From positions 1 to 8,079 of the forward strand of contig CACXGH010000177.1 of NCBI GenBank assembly GCA_902767175.1: 8,079 nucleotides of DNA. The letters are read 5' to 3'. Each line of letters opens with the position of its first letter. Within the stretch, counting starts at the first letter, position 1. The notes under the pieces were generated by a model. The model ran no database searches. It saw nothing but the letters and a program-made list of their open reading frames with translations, and was not told the origin of the DNA. The DNA comes from an uncultured Ruminococcus sp. (lineage in GTDB: Bacteria; Bacillota; Clostridia; Oscillospirales; Acutalibacteraceae). Made by a program: the position numbers and the translations under genes. This document shows, one piece after another, positions 1 through 4,678 of the stretch.

Positions 1-2
1 AT

Positions 3-78
3 GCGGATGTAGCTCATCTGGTAGAGCGCAACCTTGCCAAGGTTGAGGTAGCGAGTTCGAGCCTCGTCATCCGCTCCA
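3..78 (+). tRNA. tRNA-Gly (anticodon GCC)
   Basis: A complete cloverleaf can be drawn. The acceptor stem GCGGATG (3-9) pairs with CATCCGC (68-74). The anticodon stem CAACC (29-33) pairs with GGTTG (41-45) around the loop TTGCCAA, which places anticodon GCC at 36-38. The T arm GCGAG-TTCGAGC-CTCGT (51-67) closes with one G-U pair. The discriminator is U at 75 and CCA is encoded at 76-78. An intrinsic terminator follows at once. Only two bases precede the gene, so its promoter and any further tRNA genes upstream lie outside the window. Confidence 0.96.
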
Positions 79-106
79 AAGAGCTTAATATTTATTAAGC
101 TCTTTT
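78..106 (+). terminator. Intrinsic terminator between the two tRNA genes
   Basis: AAAGAGCTTAATA (78-90) is the exact reverse complement of TATTAAGCTCTTT (93-105), and the downstream arm runs into a T tract (102-108). It starts at the last base of tRNA-Gly, so the two tRNAs are probably not a simple co-transcript unless the hairpin leaks or is processed. The stem is AU-rich, so its strength is uncertain. Confidence 0.7.
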
Positions 107-112
107 TTATAA

Positions 113-186
113 GGCGTCATAGCCAAGGGGTAAGGCACGAGTCTGCAAAACTCAGATCCCCGGTTCAAATCCGGGTGACGCCTCCA
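113..186 (+). tRNA. tRNA-Cys (anticodon GCA)
   Basis: The acceptor stem GGCGTCA (113-119) pairs with TGACGCC (176-182). The anticodon loop CTGCAAA (143-149) gives anticodon GCA at 145-147. The anticodon stem has four clean pairs and a C-A mismatch at its base (138/154). The T arm is CCCGG-TTCAAAT-CCGGG (158-174). The discriminator is U at 183 and CCA is encoded at 184-186. The antisense strand of this gene reads as a short ORF containing PDLNRG, a common false protein call over tRNAs. Confidence 0.96.
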
Positions 187-187
187 G

Positions 188-235
188 AACGAAAATCCTG
201 TCGATGTCTGTCGGCAGGATTTTCGTTTTCTTTTA
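188..235 (+). terminator. Strong intrinsic terminator after tRNA-Cys
   Basis: AACGAAAATCCTGTCGAT (188-205) pairs with GTCGGCAGGATTTTCGTT (210-227), using two G-U pairs, around the tetraloop GTCT (206-209). This gives an 18-bp stem followed by TTCTTTTAT. It begins two bases after the CCA end of the tRNA and closes the tRNA cluster. Confidence 0.9.
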
Positions 236-343
236 TACATTTTAAGCTTTAGTATTAAAGCTGACAAGTTATCATCAATATCATGATTGACCTTTGTTTC
301 CGCTTTTTATTATGCATCTGTATTTCTTTCAGAAATGATAAAT

Positions 344-379
344 ATACAGGCAGTTCTCGTTATAGAAAACTGCCTGTAT
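344..379 (-). terminator. Hairpin terminator downstream of the STAS gene
   Basis: ATACAGGCAGTT (344-355) is the exact reverse complement of AACTGCCTGTAT (368-379), with a 12-nt loop. It lies 13 nt past the stop codon of the minus-strand STAS gene. The minus-strand tail after the stem (ATTTATCATTTCT) is only moderately U-rich. It probably serves the STAS gene, but termination efficiency cannot be judged from sequence. Confidence 0.65.
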
Positions 380-392
380 CTGTCTGTTATTA

Positions 393-689
393 TTATTCTA
401 TTGTAAGTAGATATGAAAAACCCGTTACTTCAAATATTTGCATCACCGTATCATTGACATGGAGCAGTTTCATTCTGCCCTGTATGTTCATTACTTTCTG
501 TGCGGACAGAAGAACTCTCAGACCTGCTGAGGAAATATAGCTTACATCTCTAAAGTCAAGAATTAAAGAAGTTATATTTTCAATATTATCGTTTATAGCT
601 TTTTCAAATCCGGGTGCTGTAGAGGTGTCGATTCGTCCGGATATTATTAGTAACAGTTCACTGTTATTTCTGACCTGATCGATAGTCAT
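393..689 (-). CDS. Single-domain STAS protein, anti-sigma-factor antagonist type
   Basis: This 98-residue protein is one STAS domain with nothing else, the size usual for SpoIIAA/RsbV. Residues 14-20 (LIISGRI) form the early strand ending in the G-R-I-D turn. LDFRDVSYISSAGLRVLL (about 44-61) is the signature helix entry. Ser54, two residues before Gly56, aligns with the phospho-acceptor Ser58 of B. subtilis SpoIIAA; the preceding Asp of SpoIIAA is Ser53 here. Such proteins are phosphorylated by an RsbW-type kinase and dephosphorylated by a PP2C phosphatase, and in the unphosphorylated form capture the anti-sigma partner. The start is supported by AAGGAGA (minus strand, 698-704). It is monocistronic here, and no kinase or sigma gene adjoins it. 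Its closest visible relative is the N-terminal domain of the protein at 4678-6258, so cross-talk with that system is a reasonable inference. Its own partner is unknown. Confidence 0.92.
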   Translation of the reverse strand: MTIDQVRNNSELLLIISGRIDTSTAPGFEKAINDNIENITSLILDFRDVSYISSAGLRVLLSAQKVMNIQGRMKLLHVNDTVMQIFEVTGFSYLLTIE

Positions 690-774
690 TTTTTTCGTCT
701 CCTTAAATAATAGCTGCTGAACGAATGCAGTATATTACAATTTTGGTTTGCAGCCGCTCAATGTTCTATATATT

Positions 775-803
775 ATTTTACATTAACAGAAATGAAATTT
801 CAA
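775..803 (-). promoter_or_regulatory. Candidate sigma-70 type promoter for the STAS gene
   Basis: On the minus strand TTGAAA (803-798) and TAAAAT (780-775) are separated by 17 bp. A second, nearer candidate is TTGAGC (761-756) with TAATAT (737-732) and an 18-bp spacer. Both face the STAS gene that starts at 689. The region is very AT-rich, so chance matches are likely and I cannot choose between them. Confidence 0.4.
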
Positions 804-856
804 TATGTAATAAAAAAACCTACAGTATAAATAATAAAACATACAGCGCTTAATTA

Positions 857-885
857 TTGAAATGAATTTTTATTATTGATATAAT
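857..885 (+). promoter_or_regulatory. Sigma-70 type promoter for the flavoprotein gene
   Basis: TTGAAA (857-862) and a perfect TATAAT (880-885) are spaced by exactly 17 bp. Transcription would start near 892, giving a leader of roughly 57 nt before the ATG at 949. It is divergent from the STAS promoter candidates in the same 260-bp intergenic region. Confidence 0.65.
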
Positions 886-931
886 AAAAACAGATGTTAA
901 TAATAATACTATGATAACCGTAAATAATGTG

Positions 932-940
932 AAAGGGTGA
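932..940 (+). promoter_or_regulatory. Ribosome binding site that favours the ATG at 949
   Basis: AAAGGGTGA resembles AAAGGAGGTGA with two bases missing. GGTGA ends 8 nt before the ATG at 949. The upstream in-frame GTG at 937 lies inside this site, so it is an unlikely start. Confidence 0.6.
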
Positions 941-948
941 ACATCGTA

Positions 949-1536
949 ATGATACTGTATATAAATGCCTGTGTAAGAGAGAAATCCCGTACAAGAAGGA
1001 TCGCGGAATATCTGTTTTCTAAAATGAATGATATGATAGAAGAGGTGAGAACAGCAGAACTGCAGCTTCCGGAGACTGATCAGGCATTTCTGACAAACCG
1101 TGACAGACTTATAGCCGAAAGAAAGTTTGATGCACCATGCTTTGACCTTGCCCGTCAGTTTGCAGGGGCAGATACAATAGTCATTGCGGCTCCTTATTGG
1201 GATTTGTCATTCCCGGCTTCTCTCAAAAAATACTTTGAGCATATAAATGCTATAGATGTAACCTTTGGCTATTCTTCCGAAGGTGTTCCGCTAAGTCTTT
1301 GCCGTGCGAAAAAGCTGTTTTATATTACAACGGCAGGAGGAAAAATCGTTTCTGATGAATATGGATTCGGCTATGTCAAAGCACTTTCTGACAGGTTTTA
1401 TATGATACCTGAGATAATGCAGATAAAGGCGGAAGGACTTGATATTCAGGGCGCTGATGCCGAGAGTATTGTTCTTGATGCAGAAAAAGAAATTGACAGA
1501 CTGTATTCAAAGCTTGATAATGCTTTTTCAGACTAA
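949..1536 (+). CDS. Flavodoxin-fold NAD(P)H oxidoreductase, azoreductase (AcpD/AzoR)-like
   Basis: The 195-residue protein has the layout of the FMN-dependent NADH-azoreductase / NAD(P)H-quinone reductase family, in the usual size range. Residues 1-18 (MILYINACVREKSRTRRI) form the first beta strand and the loop that would hold the FMN phosphate. VIAAPYWDLSFPASLKKYF (78-96) matches the second flavin-binding loop, where family members have P-x-W/Y-N-F-x-x-P. YITTAGG (125-131) matches the third. Such enzymes are cytosolic and use NAD(P)H to reduce quinones or azo compounds by two electrons; the true substrate cannot be read from sequence. I chose the ATG at 949 over the GTG at 937 because the ribosome binding site overlaps the GTG and the fold begins at MILYIN. 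The gene stands alone between its promoter and a strong terminator, and the family role in oxidative or electrophile stress is only an inference here. Confidence 0.85.
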   Translation: MILYINACVREKSRTRRIAEYLFSKMNDMIEEVRTAELQLPETDQAFLTNRDRLIAERKFDAPCFDLARQFAGADTIVIAAPYWDLSFPASLKKYFEHINAIDVTFGYSSEGVPLSLCRAKKLFYITTAGGKIVSDEYGFGYVKALSDRFYMIPEIMQIKAEGLDIQGADAESIVLDAEKEIDRLYSKLDNAFSD

Positions 1537-1562
1537 TAATATAATAGTATAACAGATGTTTA

Positions 1563-1606
1563 AAGGCTGCCGCAGGATTTCTTTTGCGGCAGCCTTGTTT
1601 TTTATT
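1563..1606 (+). terminator. Strong intrinsic terminator between convergent genes
   Basis: AAGGCTGCCGCA (1563-1574) pairs perfectly with TGCGGCAGCCTT (1585-1596) and is followed by GTTTTTTATTT. The tract gives a good plus-strand terminator for the flavoprotein gene. It overlaps the stop codon (1602-1604) of the convergent minus-strand gene. Read on the minus strand, the hairpin has only a weak U tail (TAAACATCTGTT). Confidence 0.9.
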
Positions 1607-2246
1607 TCGCTGAGAGCATTTTTCTGGCTTTTAAGAGATAACCCAGATAAATAATATATTGAATAATTGTCAGAACACCTGTTGCTGCTGCAAGAATACC
1701 TTCAATTGTATCTCCGACAGAGTTGCCGAAAAACCTTGAAACCAAATTCATAGCAACGATCAGAACAACGAGAATAATGTATGTTCCGAAGAGAAGTTTA
1801 CCCCTTCTGACCATTTTTTTATTTTTTAATCTTTCGGAAAGACTGCATATACCTTTAATAATATAATATGTAACGAGAATATCTGAAATTTCGTGTACTC
1901 CCGAAAGAAAGGCAGATACTGACTTGTTGTTCACGAAAATATCAGCCGCAATATTTGAGCCTATGCCAAGAATAACAAATAATAAAGCGATACCGAAAAC
2001 AGACTCGTCTTTTGCAGCTTTGTGAATGCCTATAATGTTGAGAATATAACCGATAAGTCTCATAAGTAAAAGTACGGCTGCTAAAATAATAATTATCACC
2101 ATGGTGGTGTCAATTTCTTTTTCTGTTATATTCTCTTCATTATTTGTCAGGAACAAAACAGGTATCGCTGTCAGCGCTGCAAAAAGCGACAGAAGCTCCG
2201 ACAAGAAAATTCGTTTGATCCCTTTAAGTGCGTTTGGATATTTCAT
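1602..2246 (-). CDS. Multi-pass integral membrane protein of unknown function
   Basis: I do not recognise a family. The 214-residue product is strongly hydrophobic, with about six membrane segments near residues 13-33, 48-71, 84-106, 113-135, 151-171 and 181-207. A short polar N-terminus (MKYPNALKGIKR) and a basic loop (LSERLKNKKMVRRGK, about 136-150) suggest, by the positive-inside rule, cytoplasmic placement of these parts. There is an acidic loop around residues 35-48 (NNEENITEKEID). No catalytic motif or cysteine pair is visible. The ATG is supported by GAAGGGAGA (minus strand, 2252-2260) 5 nt upstream. It has its own promoter and an inverted repeat at the predicted start of transcription, so it is probably regulated on its own. 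It converges on the flavoprotein gene and shares its terminator region. A DUF-type membrane protein is the safest label. Confidence 0.8.
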   Translation of the reverse strand: MKYPNALKGIKRIFLSELLSLFAALTAIPVLFLTNNEENITEKEIDTTMVIIIILAAVLLLMRLIGYILNIIGIHKAAKDESVFGIALLFVILGIGSNIAADIFVNNKSVSAFLSGVHEISDILVTYYIIKGICSLSERLKNKKMVRRGKLLFGTYIILVVLIVAMNLVSRFFGNSVGDTIEGILAAATGVLTIIQYIIYLGYLLKARKMLSAK

Positions 2247-2267
2247 TTTTATCTCCCTTCATATCTG

Positions 2268-2301
2268 CAATTATGCCCTTTTACGAAAAACGGCATAATT
2301 G
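2268..2301 (-). promoter_or_regulatory. Perfect inverted repeat at the start of transcription (possible operator or leader hairpin)
   Basis: CAATTATGCC (2268-2277) is the exact reverse complement of GGCATAATTG (2292-2301). The 14-bp spacer contains TTTT-ACG-AAAA, so the stem can extend with a bulge. It begins one base downstream of the -10 box at 2303-2308 and so spans +1. This is where a repressor would block the polymerase. A transcript starting near 2296 would lack part of one arm, which favours a DNA operator over an RNA hairpin. Confidence 0.5.
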
Positions 2302-2302
2302 A

Positions 2303-2330
2303 ATTATACCCGATAATGCGTAAAAGTCAA
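2303..2330 (-). promoter_or_regulatory. Sigma-70 type promoter for the membrane-protein gene
   Basis: On the minus strand TTGACT (2330-2325) and TATAAT (2308-2303) are separated by 16 bp. The gene starts at 2246, so the leader would be about 50 nt. It directs transcription away from the repeat region that follows. Confidence 0.7.
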
Positions 2331-2338
2331 TATTGTAG

Positions 2339-2580
2339 TTGTCTGCGCAGTGCCTCCGGTGTCGATTTGCACTGATTGATATAGTATACGGCAGTTAATT
2401 GACTGCGCCAGCGGCGTGTCGCCGCACCCGATTCGCATTGTTGGAAAAATGTGCGGCAGTAAATTGTCTGCGCCTATGGTTATTCAGACTGCGCATGGTT
2501 GTGACCGCAGACAAAGAATGTTCGGTCTGAAAGTCGGAGCGAGTGTAACGAGCGCCGCTGCGAATCGTCATGTGCGGTCA
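2339..2580. repeat. Degenerate palindromic tandem repeats, non-coding
   Basis: TTG[A/T]CTGCGC occurs at 2339-2348, 2399-2408 and 2464-2473, with a partial copy GACTGCGC at 2487-2494; the first intervals are 60 and 65 bp. The surrounding text also aligns: GTCGATTTGCACTG resembles CCCGATTCGCATTG, and CGGCAGTTAATTGACTGCGC resembles CGGCAGTAAATTGTCTGCGC. Each unit contains palindromes, such as GCAGT-TAATTG-ACTGC (2391-2406) and GCGGCG-TGT-CGCCGC (2411-2425). Longer-range inverted pairs are CGATTCGCA (2429-2437) with TGCGAATCG (2559-2567), and TGACCGCA (2502-2509) with TGCGGTCA (2573-2580). Short ORFs cross the region on both strands, but none has a ribosome binding site or looks like a protein. 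It could be a decayed repeat element or a structured RNA. Confidence 0.55.
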
Positions 2581-2723
2581 TATCCCAATGGCACTCCCTT
2601 TGGGCACGCACCTGTAGTTTGAAGGTAAGAGTATAATAATGAAAATAATATCTCAAAATTATTTTACACCAACTTGTTATGCCTTTTCCATCGCTGATTG
2701 TTCTGTATTGTAACACACCCATT
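2581..2723. other. Intergenic sequence with no supported feature
   Basis: I see no gene, clear promoter pair or terminator here. CCCAA and TTGGG (about 2585-2605) can form a weak hairpin. TATAAT occurs near 2631 but lacks a -35 box at a normal distance. It separates the palindromic repeats from the MITE-like element. Confidence 0.4.
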
Positions 2724-2733
2724 TGCTGCCGCC

Positions 2734-2918
2734 CACGGAAATCAACTTTTAAAAACTGATAGATGAGAGCGTATAAATACCTTCTTCCGATATCTAACTT
2801 GTATGTTTATATTCACCGCTTTAGTCAGCGGTTTTAGGAAAGGGGTATGGGGAATAACCCTTTTTCCGCCGGAAAAGGGTTTTCCCCATGTGACTGTCCA
2901 GGCAAAATTGATTTCCGT
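2734..2918. mobile_element. MITE-like element, 185 bp, with inverted ends and flanking direct repeats
   Basis: ACGGAAATCAA (2735-2745) is the exact reverse complement of TTGATTTCCGT (2908-2918); allowing one C bulge, the match extends inward through TTTT/AAAA. TGCTGCCGCC occurs directly outside both ends (2724-2733 and 2919-2928), as a target-site duplication would. The element has no ORF of useful size. Its interior holds a 6-bp hairpin, ACCGCT-TTAGTC-AGCGGT followed by TTTT (2815-2835), and a long hairpin at 2847-2889. It would need a transposase supplied elsewhere. Ten-bp duplications are on the long side for insertion sequences and I cannot name a family; chance or recombination between repeats is the alternative. 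Confidence 0.5.
2847..2889. repeat. Long imperfect hairpin inside the MITE-like element
   Basis: ATGGGGAA followed, after a T bulge, by AACCCTTTT and CCG pairs with CGG-AAAAGGGTT-TTCCCCAT. The result is a stem of about 20 bp with two single-T bulges and a minimal loop. It has no U tail on the plus strand (GTGACTGTCC follows), so it does not look like a standard terminator. It would fold as either RNA or cruciform DNA. Confidence 0.7.
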
Positions 2919-2937
2919 TGCTGCCGCCGTACAGGTG

Positions 2938-2966
2938 TTGACATAATAATGTGTTTGTGTTATTTT
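2938..2966 (+). promoter_or_regulatory. Promoter candidate for the phosphatase-fusion-PHP operon
   Basis: TTGACA (2938-2943, a perfect -35) is followed after 17 bp by TATTTT (2961-2966). Transcription would start near 2973, giving a leader of about 60 nt to the ATG at 3035. It begins 9 bp beyond the direct repeat bounding the MITE-like element, so the element could affect upstream regulation but does not itself supply these boxes. Confidence 0.6.
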
Positions 2967-3034
2967 TGAAGGGAAGAAAAAAACTCTATTTGGTATATCT
3001 GATACTTATATAAAGATGTAAAAGGATAGTTAAA

Positions 3035-4678
3035 ATGAGAAAACTAAGAAATCCGGGAAGAAGTATTGTATTTAAAAGCTTATCGGGTGTGGTTGTGCTC
3101 CTGGTGGTTTTTTCTGTGACGGTCAGTCTGCTGGGCTATCACGGCTTTACCGAAGCAATGCTGAAGGAATACTCCGAAAGTGCGTTTCAGGCTGCAAAAA
3201 TGGTTGATTTTGTCATAGAAATGGATTTTTTAGCAGACAATTATAAAGATTTTGATAAAGAATTTTTTGAGTCTGCACAAGAAGATGTTTCCTGGCTGTG
3301 CAACCTTACAGGCATGAGATTTATTTATATTATCAAGCCTGATCTGAATGATTACGGTCATATTACCTTTTTAGTCAGTACAGTAAATTTCAACAGTGAT
3401 TTTGAACCTTACGAATACGGTCATGTTGAGGAAACAACCAACGATGAGTACCGTAAGAAATACAGAAATCTGTTTGAAGAAAAGTCCCAGAAGGAATTTG
3501 TTGTAAGAGATACGGGATATATAAAAAGTGATCCGCATATTACTGCAATGATCCCTCTTAAAGACATTAATGGCAAAACAATAGCAGTTATATGTGTTCA
3601 GCGTCAGATGGATAATCTGTTCATCGAGAGAGATAAATATATCAGAACTGTAATTGTCGTTCTTTTTGTTCTTGCTTTTGCGGTAATGGTAATAGAGGGA
3701 ATTTATCTCCATAAAGTGTTCCTGATGCCTGTTAAGAAAATAACACATGAAGCAAGCCGCTTTGCAAAAGAAAACCTTACATCAGGGCAGAAACTTACAG
3801 AGATAATACGAAATAAGGACGAGATAGGTCTTTTGGCAGATTCTATCGACAGTATGGAAACTCAGATATGCAGCTATGTTGATGATATCACGCAAATTGC
3901 TGCAGAAAGGGAGCGTATCAGAACGGAGCTTGAATTGGCTGCGAAAATTCAGTCGGATATGCTGCCGGATAAGAATTCCGCTTTGCCTGACCGTTCCGAT
4001 TTTGATATTGCCGCTTCAATGAAGCCTGCAAGAGGAATAGGCGGCGATTTCTATGATTTCTTCATGACAGACGACGATCATCTTTGCATAGTTATTGCCG
4101 ATGTATCGGGAAAGGGCGTTCCTGCTGCTCTGTTTATGATGCTCGCCAAAACTATTCTGACAGATAATGTCAAGGAGGGCAAATCGCCTGCGGAAATATT
4201 GGCAAGCACAAATAATGCTCTTTGTTCCAATAACCGTGAGAATATGTTTGTTACGGTATGGCTCGGCATTTTAGAACTGTCTACGGGAAAGCTTACTGCC
4301 GCAAACGCAGGACATGAATATCCTGCTATGATGATGCCGGACGGAAAATTCCGGATAATTAAGGATAAGCACGGTATTGTTCTCGGCGGTATGCCGGGTA
4401 TGAAGTATACGGAATATGAACTGAAAATGGAGAAAGGCTCCAAACTGTTCGTTTATACGGACGGAATTACTGAAGCGTCAGATAAGGATAATGCAATGTT
4501 CGGTACTGAGAATATGCTCTCGGCATTGAATACTGAACCCGATACGGCACCCGCACAGATACTTGAAAACGTAACGAAAGCGGCGTCGGATTTTGTAATG
4601 GATGCAGAGCAGTTCGATGATATGACCATGCTGTGTCTGGAGTACAAAGGAAAGATTAATTCGGAGAGTGAGATTTGA
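3035..4678 (+). CDS. Membrane sensor PP2C phosphatase (ectodomain-HAMP-SpoIIE/RsbU type)
   Basis: This 547-residue protein serine phosphatase is of the kind that dephosphorylates STAS antagonists. Order: membrane segment 1 (about 13-35), extracytoplasmic domain of about 165 residues (36-203, possibly a Cache-type sensor, by inference), membrane segment 2 (204-226), HAMP linker (227-282), a helix likely to form a coiled coil (283-310), and a SpoIIE-type PP2C domain (about 320-537). Metal-binding and fold motifs are all present: GIGGDFYDF with Asp338, ADVSGKGVPAALFM with Asp356, ANAGHEYP (423-430), YTDGITEA with Asp476, and FDDMTMLCL with Asp528/529. It should therefore be active. AAAGGA (3021-3026) lies 8 nt before the ATG. 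The stop TGA shares its last base with the ATG of the next gene, which implies translational coupling. The obvious inferred substrate is the phosphorylated STAS domain of that next protein, and perhaps the free STAS protein at 393-689. An external signal would reach the phosphatase through HAMP. Confidence 0.93.
   Translation: MRKLRNPGRSIVFKSLSGVVVLLVVFSVTVSLLGYHGFTEAMLKEYSESAFQAAKMVDFVIEMDFLADNYKDFDKEFFESAQEDVSWLCNLTGMRFIYIIKPDLNDYGHITFLVSTVNFNSDFEPYEYGHVEETTNDEYRKKYRNLFEEKSQKEFVVRDTGYIKSDPHITAMIPLKDINGKTIAVICVQRQMDNLFIERDKYIRTVIVVLFVLAFAVMVIEGIYLHKVFLMPVKKITHEASRFAKENLTSGQKLTEIIRNKDEIGLLADSIDSMETQICSYVDDITQIAAERERIRTELELAAKIQSDMLPDKNSALPDRSDFDIAASMKPARGIGGDFYDFFMTDDDHLCIVIADVSGKGVPAALFMMLAKTILTDNVKEGKSPAEILASTNNALCSNNRENMFVTVWLGILELSTGKLTAANAGHEYPAMMMPDGKFRIIKDKHGIVLGGMPGMKYTEYELKMEKGSKLFVYTDGITEASDKDNAMFGTENMLSALNTEPDTAPAQILENVTKAASDFVMDAEQFDDMTMLCLEYKGKINSESEI
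4663..4666 (+). promoter_or_regulatory. Ribosome binding site for the fusion gene, inside the phosphatase gene
   Basis: GGAG sits 11 nt before ATG 4678 and 8 nt before an in-frame TTG at 4675. I prefer the ATG because it forms the classic TGATG stop-start overlap; the TTG would add one residue only. Confidence 0.55.

Noticed and set aside
85..267. Minus-strand 60-residue ORF with PDLNRG
   Set aside because: It is the antisense of tRNA-Cys and its terminator; this peptide string is a familiar false call over tRNA genes.
283..540. Plus-strand 85-residue ORF
   Set aside because: It overlaps the terminator and antisense of the STAS gene, has no ribosome binding site and no recognisable fold.
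937..948. GTG start giving four extra residues on the flavoprotein
   Set aside because: The GTG lies within the ribosome binding site, and the family's first beta strand begins at the ATG at 949.
2339..2494. Possible CRISPR array from repeated TTG[A/T]CTGCGC
   Set aside because: The repeats are short and imperfect, the text between them is itself homologous rather than unique, and no cas gene is present.
2416..2722. ORFs of 68 residues (plus) and 80 residues (minus) in the intergenic region
   Set aside because: Both cross the palindromic repeats, lack ribosome binding sites and have compositions unlike real proteins of this genome.
3035..4678. SpoIIE sporulation protein itself
   Set aside because: True SpoIIE is longer with about ten membrane segments. 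This protein has two membrane segments, an ectodomain and HAMP, fitting an RsbU-like sensor phosphatase.
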